This document shows positions 44,472 to 53,097 of a DNA stretch of 64,000 nt, piece after piece. Made by a program: the position numbers and the translations under genes. The stretch lies in NCBI RefSeq assembly GCF_001514115.1, contig NZ_KQ948471.1:89424-153423 (forward strand), given 5' to 3'. Below the pieces are notes generated by a model. The model had not been told where the DNA came from. It was given only the letters and a program-made list of their open reading frames with translations, and did no database searches. Source of the DNA: Streptomyces olivochromogenes. GTDB lineage: Bacteria; Actinomycetota; Actinomycetes; Streptomycetales; Streptomycetaceae. Positions within the stretch are counted from its first letter, which is position 1. The number at the start of each line of letters is the position of its first letter.

Positions 44472-45428
44472 TCAACCGATCAGGGACTGAACCTGCCGCG
44501 CGCAACCCCACGACAGCGTGACGCCCGAGCCTCCGTGCCCGTAGTTGTGCACCACGGGAGCGCCGTGGTGGGTGCCGCGTTCCAGCCGTACGCGCGGCCG
44601 CACCGGCCGCAGTCCGACCCGGAGTTCCCTGACCCGGGCACGGCCGAGTGCGGGCAGGACGGCGGCACAGCGCGCCACGATCCGCTCGGCGGCCTCCGGG
44701 TCCGGCCGCAGGTCGCCTCTGCCGTGCCTGACCATCCCGCCCAGGACGACGTGGTCGGGGTGTGCGATCCAGTAGGTGGGGTCCTCACTCTCGGGGAAGT
44801 CGGAGAAGAATCCCTCGATCCCGGGATTCTCCGTGATCACCAACTGGCCCCAGCTCGGTACCACTTCCCGGTCGCCCACCAGATCCCTGGCCCCCAGTCC
44901 GGTGCAGTTGACCACCACCGGAGCGATGTCCAGCGCCTGGTCCAGGTCGCGCAGCGGGCCGTCCAGCAGCCGGACGACGGCCCCGGACGCGACCAGACGG
45001 CCCATCAAGTAGTCGAGGTAGACGGGCATGTCGAAGACCGGCGCCCGGTAGGTCCACCCCCAGCCGAACCCGGACGGCAGTTCGGACGGGCCGCAGGTGG
45101 CGAATCCGCTCACCGAACGCAGCCAGGCGGGAGACTCCGCCGGCTCGTGCGAGGCCTCGATCCCCTGGACGATGCGGACGCCGGACCGCGGATCGGCGGC
45201 GATCGCCGTCAGGTCCGGCAGGCTGTGCAGGCTCCAGTCCAGCACCCGGGGATCGTCGAAGACGTACGGCCCCCACAGGGCCCCGGCCACCGCCGACGTC
45301 GTACGCTGGGGCACGCGGTCGGAGACGACGGTGACCGCCCGTCCCGCCTCCGACAGCACCAGTGCGGTGGTCAGCCCCGCCACCCCGTACCCGACAACGA
45401 CGACCTCAGGATCCGCTGAGACAGCCAC
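44472..45428 (-). CDS. FAD-dependent D-amino-acid-oxidase-like protein
   Basis: 318 aa. N-terminal FAD dinucleotide motif VVVVGYGVAGLTTALVLSEAG, then the DAAO-type TTSAVAGALWGPYVFDD. Substrate-domain features include WGWTYRAPVFDMPVYLDYL and VVVNCTGLGARDLVGD. The C-terminal VHNYGHGGSGVTLSWGCA is the DAAO signature closing the FAD site. It catalyses oxidation of an amine or D-amino acid to the 2-oxo acid with H2O2. First gene of the reverse operon and divergent from the NB-ARC regulator, so their promoters share the 150-bp gap. Confidence 0.92.
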   Translation of the reverse strand: MAVSADPEVVVVGYGVAGLTTALVLSEAGRAVTVVSDRVPQRTTSAVAGALWGPYVFDDPRVLDWSLHSLPDLTAIAADPRSGVRIVQGIEASHEPAESPAWLRSVSGFATCGPSELPSGFGWGWTYRAPVFDMPVYLDYLMGRLVASGAVVRLLDGPLRDLDQALDIAPVVVNCTGLGARDLVGDREVVPSWGQLVITENPGIEGFFSDFPESEDPTYWIAHPDHVVLGGMVRHGRGDLRPDPEAAERIVARCAAVLPALGRARVRELRVGLRPVRPRVRLERGTHHGAPVVHNYGHGGSGVTLSWGCARQVQSLIG

Positions 45429-45581
45429 CGCTCCAGATTAGGGACTCGCCCGGATCGCGGCCAGATCGACGGCCCGTCAAATGCTGTGCATACGACCGCT
45501 GCTGGGCGCTTCAACTGGTTGACTGGGAGGAGGACGCCGCATGGGCGGTGGTCAGCTGCTTGCGACCGGGAGGCCGTGCCG

Positions 45582-47999
45582 ATGGGAGGCACCGAAGGGC
45601 GGGACGAACGCAGTCCCGACCGGTCCGGGGCGACACGCTCCGAGTTGTCCGGGAGCGCCTGGGACGTGGTCCAGGCGCGCGACGTCACCGGCGGGATCCA
45701 CTTCCACCACGCGGACCCCGCGCTGGGGCCGAGCCCACGGCAACTCCCCGCAGACGTGAGGGGATTCGTCGGCAGGCAGACGGCGCTCGACAGCCTCGAC
45801 GACATCCTGGCCCGCGGCGCCGAGGGATCGCAGACCGTCGTGATCTCGACGATCGCCGGCACCGCCGGCGTCGGCAAGACCTCCCTCGCGACGCACTGGG
45901 CGCACCGGGTCAAGGACCGATTCCCCGACGGCCAGCTCCACGTCAATCTCCGGGGCTACGACGCGGGACCGCCCGTCACCGCCGATCAGGCGCTTGAGCG
46001 CTTCCTGCGCGCGCTGGGGGTCGCTCCCGGAGCGATCCCCGACGACCCCGAGGACAAGGCTGCGCTCTACCGGTCCCTGCTGGCCAGGCGGCGCATGCTC
46101 ATCGTGCTAGACAACGCCGCGGCCGTACGCCAAGTGCGCCTGCTGCTGCCCGGGACCGCTTCCTGCATGGTGCTGGTGACCAGTCGTGACCGGCTGTCCG
46201 GGCTGGTGGCCCGCGACGGCGCGCACCGGCTGGACCTCGACGTCCTCGCCGAGGACGAGGCCGTACGGTTGTTACGGGACAGCACCCGGGGGCACCGCGG
46301 CCCCGACCCCGAGCCGGAACTGATCCAGCTCGCCCGTCTGTGCGCGCGTCTTCCCCTGGCGCTGCGCATCGCGGCCGAGCGGGCGGCGGCCAGGCCGCAC
46401 ATGCCGCTCAGCGAACTGATCAGCGATCTGCAGGACGAGTCCTCCCTCTGGATAGCGCTGTCGGCGGACGAGGAAGACGACGGCGACGCGGTGCACACCG
46501 TGTTCGCCTGGTCCTACCGGGCCCTGGGCGGCGAGGCCGCCCGCATGTTCCGGCTGCTGGGCCTGCACCCCGGGCCGGACTTCTCGGTGCATGCCGCGGC
46601 GGCCCTGGCAGGCGTCTCCACCGTCACCGCGCGGCGGCTGCTCGACTCCCTGGCCGGTACGCATCTGATCTCCGCGTCCGCCTACGACCGCTTCCAATTC
46701 CACGACCTACTCAGGGCCTTCGCCTTCGAGCAGGCGGTGAACGACGAGACGCCGGAAGGCCGCGAAGCCGCGGCGCGGCGGCTGTGCGAGTGGTACCTGG
46801 AGGCGATGGCGGCGGCTGCCGAGGTGCACGACGCGCAGTACGCCGACGACTGGCATGTGCATCCTGCGCGGGCCGACCTGCCCGGGCTTCCGGACGTCTC
46901 GGACTACGAACGGGCCATGGCCTGGTTCACCGTGGAGACCGACAACCTGGTGGCGGTCAGCAGGACGGCGGCCGAGGCCGGCCTCCATGAGGTGGCGTGG
47001 AAGCTGCCGGCCCTGTTGCGTACGCCCTTCCTGGACCGGCATCCCGTGCAGGGCTGGCTGCCGATGGCCGACCAGGCGCTGCTGGCCGCCCGGCGGTCCG
47101 AGGACCTGCTCGGCCAGGCCGTCACTCTCCTCGGCATGAGCATCGCGCACCGGCAGGCGCACCGTGTCGCGGAGGCCGTCGAGCACAGCCGCGCCGCGCT
47201 GGCCGCCGCCCGTCAGGCCGACGACGCGTGGCAGACGATCGCCGCGCTGGTCATGCTGGGGCACGCGCTGCGGCTGGGGCGCCGGCTCGACGAAGCCCTG
47301 CAGTCGTACGAGGAAGCGCTGGACATCGCCCGACGGCTGCGGCTGCGTCTGTGGATCGTATGGGGACTCATCGGGCGGGCCGAGGCGCTGCTCGACACAG
47401 GTGCCCACAGCGAGGCCCGCGAGTGCGTGGCGGCCACGCTCCGGGAGCTGCACGAGGGCGAGAGCCCCGGAGCCCGCTCGGAATGCCTGTGGGTCGAGGC
47501 GACGATCGACCGGGAAACGGGCCTCCTGGCCGACGCGGACCGGCACATCGGCCAGGCCCTGCACATGGCGTACGAGACCCGCAACGTCATCTACCAAGGC
47601 CAGTGCGAGACCGAACTCGGGCGGATCTGCCTCGCGGCAGGCCGGGCCGAGGACGGACTGGCCGCGCTTCAGCGAGCCGCGTCGATCGGCCGGCTCCTGG
47701 GTGACCAGGCGATGGAGGGGACGGCGCTTGACATGACCGGGCTGGCCTACCAGGCGTTGGACCGGCCGCAGGAAGCCGTGCAGTTCCACCGTCTCGCCGT
47801 GACGGAGTTCCGGGACCTCGGCGACGACTGGCGGGTCGCAGGCGCGCTGGAGAACCTGGCGGCTGCCCTGGACCGGACCGGCGATCCGTCCACTGCCGCG
47901 TCGCACCGGCGTGAGGCGGTCGGCATACTGCAGGGCTACACCGACGCCCGGGCGAGGGCATTGTGCTCCGCTGTGACGGCCCGGCTGCCTGCCGGGTGA
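45582..47999 (+). CDS. NB-ARC/TPR regulator without DNA-binding domain
   Basis: 805 aa from the ATG at 45582 (GGGAGG upstream). It starts with a short segment containing WDVVQARDVTGGIHFHHADP, then NB-ARC with P-loop AGTAGVGKTSLATHWAHRV (about residue 90), LIVLDNAAAVRQVRLLLPG and a winged helix. TPR repeats follow from about 480 to the end. It is the AfsR architecture minus the SARP domain, so it probably acts as a STAND signalling switch with a partner. Codon 231 is TTA (46272-46274), making it bldA-dependent. It is divergent from the flavoprotein operon and likely regulates this cluster. Confidence 0.9.
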   Translation: MGGTEGRDERSPDRSGATRSELSGSAWDVVQARDVTGGIHFHHADPALGPSPRQLPADVRGFVGRQTALDSLDDILARGAEGSQTVVISTIAGTAGVGKTSLATHWAHRVKDRFPDGQLHVNLRGYDAGPPVTADQALERFLRALGVAPGAIPDDPEDKAALYRSLLARRRMLIVLDNAAAVRQVRLLLPGTASCMVLVTSRDRLSGLVARDGAHRLDLDVLAEDEAVRLLRDSTRGHRGPDPEPELIQLARLCARLPLALRIAAERAAARPHMPLSELISDLQDESSLWIALSADEEDDGDAVHTVFAWSYRALGGEAARMFRLLGLHPGPDFSVHAAAALAGVSTVTARRLLDSLAGTHLISASAYDRFQFHDLLRAFAFEQAVNDETPEGREAAARRLCEWYLEAMAAAAEVHDAQYADDWHVHPARADLPGLPDVSDYERAMAWFTVETDNLVAVSRTAAEAGLHEVAWKLPALLRTPFLDRHPVQGWLPMADQALLAARRSEDLLGQAVTLLGMSIAHRQAHRVAEAVEHSRAALAAARQADDAWQTIAALVMLGHALRLGRRLDEALQSYEEALDIARRLRLRLWIVWGLIGRAEALLDTGAHSEARECVAATLRELHEGESPGARSECLWVEATIDRETGLLADADRHIGQALHMAYETRNVIYQGQCETELGRICLAAGRAEDGLAALQRAASIGRLLGDQAMEGTALDMTGLAYQALDRPQEAVQFHRLAVTEFRDLGDDWRVAGALENLAAALDRTGDPSTAASHRREAVGILQGYTDARARALCSAVTARLPAG

Positions 48000-48208
48000 C
48001 GGAAGGCGCGGGCTAAAGCGATAGGAAATCTGCCAGCGTCCAAGGATGATGTCGTCGGCTCGGAGATCTGGAACTCCTCCGTGACCTCGGTCGGACTGAG
48101 GAAGCGAGGGCAGGCGGAGTGCGCCAGCGACAGGGCGTCAGAGGGAGCCGTTTCGGTGAGAGCATCGCCGCGGAGTCAAAGATCAGTTCGAGAGGGAGAG
48201 CCGGGTCG

Positions 48209-48547
48209 ATGAGGTCACAGCCGGACGATGTCGTCGCGGTCCAGTTGCTCGCCATCCTCAATGATGCTGATGCGCCCGAGGGGGACCAGCTCGACGCCGC
48301 CATGGACCTGGAGGACCACTCGGGAGCCTGGTTCGAACAGGAGATCTTCAAGATCCTTCGGCGGGAGCAGTTCGCGAGCGTCCTGGCCCAGCACTGCGCG
48401 GAGTCACTCGCCGGCATCTGGGCCCGCGAGGGCAGGATCGACCGGGACTTCTTCCCCGAGCTCCGCAGGACGGCCCTGGACGAGGTGCTTGGCATCCTCG
48501 GAGCCCGCGCGCCGCACCTGATCCCGGCAGGAACCGGGGAAGACTGA
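48209..48547 (+). CDS. Small acidic helical hypothetical protein
   Basis: 112 aa from the ATG at 48209; a longer start at 48119 is possible. Predicted mostly helical and acidic: VVAVQLLAILNDADAPEG, DLEDHSGAWFEQEIFKIL, LDEVLGILGARAPHLIP. No signal or membrane segment. It follows the NB-ARC gene by 210 bp. No family recognised; codon bias supports a real gene. Confidence 0.55.
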   Translation: MRSQPDDVVAVQLLAILNDADAPEGDQLDAAMDLEDHSGAWFEQEIFKILRREQFASVLAQHCAESLAGIWAREGRIDRDFFPELRRTALDEVLGILGARAPHLIPAGTGED

Positions 48548-48645
48548 AGGTCCTTCCTGCAGCAGCCCGGCAGCCACCAGGGTCTGCTCGAACTGGCCTG
48601 CAGCCTCATCTACCTTCGCCGCCTGCGTACCTCATTCTGAAACGA

Positions 48646-49116
48646 TCAGTAAGGGGTCCGGCGGGGTACCTCACGGACCAGCACCAGGCGGTCCTGGCCC
48701 GGCCCGAGGTAGTCGCGGCGCCGCTCCGCGAGGCAGAAGCCCGCCGCCTGGTACAGCCGCAGAGCGGGGTGGTTGTCCGGCGCCACGCTCAGCCAGACCG
48801 CGCCGAGTTCCCTGTCGTCCGCGAGGCCCAGCACGGCGTCGAGCAGGCGGCGCCCGTGCCCCTGCTGCCGGTGGGCGCGATCGACCGCGAGCGCGAGGAG
48901 CCACGACCGGCCGTTGCCGTCGCCGGCCAGGAGCACGTAGCCGTACAGCCCCAGCCCCCCGGCGCCGGCGGTGACCAGCATGTGGTGGCCATGGACATCG
49001 AACAGCTGGCGCAGTGCGAAGTACGGATAGCTGAGACCGGGAAACGCGCGCGCCTCCAGGGCCGCGATAGCCGCCAGGTCCCCCTCGACCGCAGGTCGCA
49101 CCTGTCCGTGCTGCAT
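48646..49116 (-). CDS. GNAT N-acetyltransferase (RimI-like)
   Basis: 156 aa. It follows the GNAT fold: N-terminal VRPAVEGDLAAIAALEARAF, the acetyl-CoA loop LAVDRAHRQQGHGRRLLDAVL (QxxGxG/R type), and VAPDNHPALRLYQAAGF near the end, which is the RimI-like NxxAxxLYxxxGF signature. The substrate may be a protein N-terminus or a small amine. Monocistronic. Confidence 0.9.
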   Translation of the reverse strand: MQHGQVRPAVEGDLAAIAALEARAFPGLSYPYFALRQLFDVHGHHMLVTAGAGGLGLYGYVLLAGDGNGRSWLLALAVDRAHRQQGHGRRLLDAVLGLADDRELGAVWLSVAPDNHPALRLYQAAGFCLAERRRDYLGPGQDRLVLVREVPRRTPY

Positions 49117-49223
49117 GTCCCTCAGTGTGCACCGGGCCTGGCGCCGGGCCGCCGTCCTTCACAGCCAGGGGGCCGGACGAAGTCTTCGCGCTGCGGGCAG
49201 GGCGGCCGGCGCCGCTGCCGGCG

Positions 49224-50156
49224 CTACTGGCCGGCCTCCCAGAGCGTCCTGAACTGCTGGACCCGATGGGCGACCCGGTGGGAGCGCAGGTCGATGACCG
49301 TCCTGGCGGCGACTCCGCGCAGGTCGGAGCCGATCTCGTAGGAGAGCGCCTCGTCGAAGACGATGAAGTCGTCGATCCCGGTGATCCGGGCGATGGGCGA
49401 CAGTCCGGAGAGCGCCAGCACCCGCACCTCGATGCCGATGCTCTGCTGGTCCTCGCAGAGCCGACTCAGCTCGAGGGTGTCGTGCTCCGGTTCCTCGATG
49501 ATGAACAGCCTCCGGATCCGCACACCACGTTCGATCGCGTCGCGCTGCGCGCACAGAAACCGAGCGCCGAGTTCGCTGCCCCAGAGGTCCCGGTCGGCCC
49601 AGGTGCTGGTGGCGTCGATGGTCAAGGCGGCGCAGCCGGTGAGCGCCATGATCCAGTCGTGGTCCGCTCCCTCCCGGTCGACGACCTCCAGGCCGAGGTT
49701 CTCCATCAGCGCGGTGAGCCGCATGACCTCCACACGGACGAAGTCCTGCACGATCGCCGGGGCGGCCGTCCCGGCGGTCGTCGCACTGCGGACCAGCCGC
49801 GTCACCTCGTCCCGCGGCAACGCCGAACGATCGACCAGCTCGAAGAGCTCGGTGACCTCGTTGACGCGGGCAAGGCCGTCGGCGACCAGCTCCTTCATCT
49901 CGGAGTCGTGCGTGGCGAGCGTCTCCTCGACCGAGGCGAGCCGGCTCGCGAAGCCGGTCATGAGCGGGACGATCAGCGCCGCGCCGCCCACAAGGATCGA
50001 GACGGTCAGCTTCCAGACTTCGGGCTGTTCGGTGAGGCTGGTGAGCAGATAGCCGCCTCCTCCGACCAACACGGCGTTCAGCGTCCTGAGCAGAATCGGC
50101 GGGCGGTGCGCAGCGGAAAGTGCAGCGGCACCAGGCGTGTTCGACGGTCCAGCCAT
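49224..50156 (-). CDS. Membrane-anchored protein in SCO2521-2524 operon
   Basis: 310 aa from the ATG at 50156. Two hydrophobic segments near the N-terminus (TLNAVLVGGGGYLLTSL and VSILVGGAALIVPLMTGF) are followed by a helical, coiled-coil-like stretch (ASVEETLATHDSEMKELVAD). The C-terminal 140-residue alpha/beta domain (WIMALTGCAALTIDATSTW, RGVRIRRLFIIEEPEH, RITGIDDFIVFDEALSYEI) looks like a PLD-like fold lacking HKD motifs. It is the last gene of the operon, 73 bp after the SCO2521 homologue. Probably brings the complex to the membrane, which is inference. Confidence 0.75.
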   Translation of the reverse strand: MAGPSNTPGAAALSAAHRPPILLRTLNAVLVGGGGYLLTSLTEQPEVWKLTVSILVGGAALIVPLMTGFASRLASVEETLATHDSEMKELVADGLARVNEVTELFELVDRSALPRDEVTRLVRSATTAGTAAPAIVQDFVRVEVMRLTALMENLGLEVVDREGADHDWIMALTGCAALTIDATSTWADRDLWGSELGARFLCAQRDAIERGVRIRRLFIIEEPEHDTLELSRLCEDQQSIGIEVRVLALSGLSPIARITGIDDFIVFDEALSYEIGSDLRGVAARTVIDLRSHRVAHRVQQFRTLWEAGQ

Positions 50157-50229
50157 GTGTCGTGATCTCCTCCGGAGGGATGGTGCACGTCCGCACCCGA
50201 AAGCAGGGCCCGAGCCCGTCGGCGGGCGG

Positions 50230-51207
50230 TCAGGGCTGCAGGTGGGCGGCGGTCTGCAGGGCCAGTTGGTCCCTGATCCTTTGCACCAGGATCTGCCACT
50301 GCCTGGTGAATCCGGGTTCGCGCTCCAACGCCTCCCACAGCGGGCGGAGGGGCTGGTCCACGCGCGCTGCCGGCATCCACAGGTGCATCAGGTGGTCGAC
50401 GGCGGGGCGCAGCGCCGTCAGCGCGTCCCGCCCGTCGGTCGAACCGAGCCGACTGCGCTCGACCATCCTGACGAGGGTCGTGAGCAGCCAGTCGTGCAGG
50501 GCGAGGTCATGGCAGAGCCCCGCGGCGGCGGCCGCAGGAATGCCCGCCGGCAGCCGTAGCTCCGCCATCCGCAGTCCGTCCCCGGCGAGGGTGAACCGCT
50601 CAAGGGAGGGACCCTCGCCGTCAGCGGCCCGTAGCGCCACCCAACGCAGCCGGGTGACCTGGGACTTGAAAGGCGGTTGATTGTCGAGTGCCCGGTCCCG
50701 CAGCACCCGGGTGAGCGTACGGTCGGCGATCGCTCCCAGGTCGAGGTCACCGGGGCGACGGCCGGCGCCGAGACAGCCGTCGGCGACGTCCCGCTCGGGA
50801 AGCGTGCCGAACGGCTCGACGACGCCGGGGCGGGCCAGGTAGTGGCCCCAGCGGCGGCGCCGGCCCGGGCCGTCGGCGGTGACCGTGCAGTGGGCGCCGG
50901 CCTGGAGCAGGCGGCCCTCGGTGAGCGTGGCGCGGGCGGTGACGGTGCCGACGGCGCGGACCTTGGCACCGGAGGCGGAGGGCAGATGGCAGTCCACGCC
51001 GGTCGGCACGTCGGGCGACCGGACGTACAGGTTGGGTCGCTCGGAGAGCCGGACCCGCTCGTCTGCCCGCAGCCGCAACAGGTCGGCGGCGCCGCGCCCG
51101 GTCAGTGCCTGGCCGTGCTGCAGCAGGCAGGTGTGCACCTCGCCGAAGACCAGTACCGGCTCCGGGCTCTGCTCGGTGCGCTCACCGGTGTTGGCGGGCC
51201 CGGCCAT
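50230..51207 (-). CDS. SCO2521-family protein
   Basis: 325 aa from the ATG at 51207, one base after the stop of the upstream gene. Soluble, with VLVFGEVHTCLLQHGQALTG at the start, a middle region rich in Arg, and a helical C-terminal half (LHDWLLTTLVRMVERSRLG, LMHLWMPAARVDQPLRPLW). It matches the protein set encoded at SCO2521-SCO2525 in S. coelicolor, as I recall it. Function unknown; always neighbours a P-loop ATPase. Confidence 0.8.
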   Translation of the reverse strand: MAGPANTGERTEQSPEPVLVFGEVHTCLLQHGQALTGRGAADLLRLRADERVRLSERPNLYVRSPDVPTGVDCHLPSASGAKVRAVGTVTARATLTEGRLLQAGAHCTVTADGPGRRRRWGHYLARPGVVEPFGTLPERDVADGCLGAGRRPGDLDLGAIADRTLTRVLRDRALDNQPPFKSQVTRLRWVALRAADGEGPSLERFTLAGDGLRMAELRLPAGIPAAAAAGLCHDLALHDWLLTTLVRMVERSRLGSTDGRDALTALRPAVDHLMHLWMPAARVDQPLRPLWEALEREPGFTRQWQILVQRIRDQLALQTAAHLQP

Positions 51208-51208
51208 G

Positions 51209-52180
51209 TCAGGGCCCCTCGTGGAAGACGTAGGAGATGCGGTCGGGGATCTCCTCGGGTACCGCAAGGCCCTCGCCGAGGGCGCGCTCGGAGACTTGGG
51301 CGAGAGCGTGCGGCTCGACGTCCACCTGGTCGAGGACGACCCGCACCGCATGTTCGACCGGCAGGAAGCGGGACGGCAGGACGGAGCAGGTGCGGTAGGC
51401 GGAGAAGGGCGCAGCGGAGGGGTTGAGCCGGATCACGGGCGGCAGCGCGTCCCAGTCGTCCGGGAAGTCCTCGCCGGCCGTCCACGGCACGGGCTGGAGA
51501 ACGGGTTCGCCGAAGTGCCGCAGCAGGCCGAGCCTGGCCAGCTGCCAGACGGCGGCCAGGAACGAGCACGACCAGACGCGCCGGCCGCCGGGCGCGTCCC
51601 AGAGCTCGGCGTCGAGGAAGACCGAGTGCCGCCGGGCGGTGGTCTCGGCCGGCGGCTGCCAGTCGGCGGCGTCGGCCATCGCCGCCACGGTCCGCGTGCC
51701 CGGGGTGCGGCGGCCGTTGGAGAGCCAGCCGGTCTGGCCGACCGGAGGCCGGGAACCGTCACTGCCAGGGGGCGGCGACTCGACGAGGCGTGCCCCGACC
51801 CCTTCGGCGACGGGGACGCCGTCCGCGACGGCGCAGCCGGACTCGCGGGCCAGGTAGTCGATGACGAGGCCGGCCCGTTCGGCCTCGGCGAGCAGAACGG
51901 GAAGGAGCGCGGCCGGGGTGGCGGAGGGGGTGCAGTATTCGTCCACCAGGAAGCAGGTGCTCACCCGGGGCCCGCGCCCGCCGGCGGCGGCGACCGTGCG
52001 CGCCGTGTCGGCCCAGGGCCGGACCCGGGCGAAGTGCTCGCGCAGCCGTTCCGGACCGGCCTCGAAGTCCTCCATGGAGAGGTGGCCGAGTTCCAGTGAC
52101 ACATGGGCGAGTGGCACCGCCTGGGTGCGCGGCTCGGCGGTCGTCTCCCGGAAGACGGCGCCGGATCCGGTTTCGGTCAC
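51209..52180 (-). CDS. SCO2522-family protein
   Basis: 323 aa from the GTG at 52180, which overlaps the SCO2523 stop (GTGA). The longer open frame to 53968 is antisense shadow. It begins with VPLAHVSLELGHLSMEDFEA, then RVSTCFLVDEYCTP, PALLPVLLAEAERAGLVIDY and FLDAELWDAP. Soluble with no known catalytic motif, though segments resemble an alpha/beta enzyme. Part of the translationally coupled SCO2524-2521 set. Confidence 0.8.
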   Translation of the reverse strand: MTETGSGAVFRETTAEPRTQAVPLAHVSLELGHLSMEDFEAGPERLREHFARVRPWADTARTVAAAGGRGPRVSTCFLVDEYCTPSATPAALLPVLLAEAERAGLVIDYLARESGCAVADGVPVAEGVGARLVESPPPGSDGSRPPVGQTGWLSNGRRTPGTRTVAAMADAADWQPPAETTARRHSVFLDAELWDAPGGRRVWSCSFLAAVWQLARLGLLRHFGEPVLQPVPWTAGEDFPDDWDALPPVIRLNPSAAPFSAYRTCSVLPSRFLPVEHAVRVVLDQVDVEPHALAQVSERALGEGLAVPEEIPDRISYVFHEGP

Positions 52181-53094
52181 GGTATCCCCCAGGCGTCGTC
52201 GTCGGTGAGCTTCCCGGCCAGGTCCTGGAACGCCTTCAGCGTCTCCGGTCCGGCGACCCGGCTGGAGAACACGTCCTCGTCGGTGATGAGCTGTTCGCGC
52301 CACTGCAGCACGGGTTCGAGCGGTACGGAGCCGAGCATCGCGCTGTAGCCGACGCCGCGGTCGGCGGCGAGCCGGTGGAGGCCCTGGTCGCACGTGCGCA
52401 TCCACGCGGACTGGGCGGGCGGCGCCAAGGACCACGGCGGTGTCTCGGGGTCGAGCACGGCGGCCCGTACGAAGCGCATGCTGCCGCGCAGTTCCTCGAC
52501 GTCGTGACCGCGGGCGACGCCGCCGCTGAGGATGCCGCGTGGGCCGAAGGCGAACCCGGAGGCGGCGATCACATGCTGCCGGGTCCAGCGGTGATGGATC
52601 AGCCACCGGGCGCCGACGCCGTGCAGCTCGGGCCGCGCGGTGACCTCGAGCGCCAGGTCGACGGCATAGCTGCGGCCGGCACTGAGGTCGACCAGCACCA
52701 CGTCGAACTCGCTGTGGAGCCGCAAGAAGAGGTCGATGCCGCGGATCACGGAGTCGTTGCCGACGGCGAACTCGCCGCCGCTGCGGTCGCCGGGGAAGAG
52801 CACGAGATTGCCGGAGCCGGCAGGCCGGTGGCGCAGTACTGGGTGCTCGGTGCGCGCCCAGACGTCGAGCCGGACCGGCTCGTGCGCCTGCCCTTGGAGG
52901 TAGGAGTGGAGGCCGCCCTGGACGATGCCACCCATGACGCTCGGTACGTCGAAGACCGCCGCGGCAGTGGGCGAGCCGAAGTCGAAGTCCAGGTAGCAGA
53001 CGTCGTCCCCGGCCAGGGCACGGTGGAAGGCGATGTTGGCGCTGGTGACCGAGCGGCCGGTGCCGCCCTTGTCCGAAGCGGCGAAGACGAGCAC
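52177..53094 (-). CDS. SCO2523-family ParA-like P-loop protein
   Basis: 305 aa from a GTG at 53094. A deviant Walker A, AASDKGGTGRSVTSANIAF, has KGGTGRS in place of the MinD/ParA KGGxGKT: the signature Lys is kept but the second Lys is Arg. Switch/Walker B regions are CYLDFDFGSPTAAAVFDVP and VVLVDLSAGRSYAVDLAL. This resembles known variant P-loop proteins of the SCO2523 family. It may bind ATP and assemble on a partner or membrane rather than segregate DNA. It starts 3 bp after the SCO2524 gene. Confidence 0.85.
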   Translation of the reverse strand: MLVFAASDKGGTGRSVTSANIAFHRALAGDDVCYLDFDFGSPTAAAVFDVPSVMGGIVQGGLHSYLQGQAHEPVRLDVWARTEHPVLRHRPAGSGNLVLFPGDRSGGEFAVGNDSVIRGIDLFLRLHSEFDVVLVDLSAGRSYAVDLALEVTARPELHGVGARWLIHHRWTRQHVIAASGFAFGPRGILSGGVARGHDVEELRGSMRFVRAAVLDPETPPWSLAPPAQSAWMRTCDQGLHRLAADRGVGYSAMLGSVPLEPVLQWREQLITDEDVFSSRVAGPETLKAFQDLAGKLTDDDAWGIP

Positions 53095-53097
53095 CGT

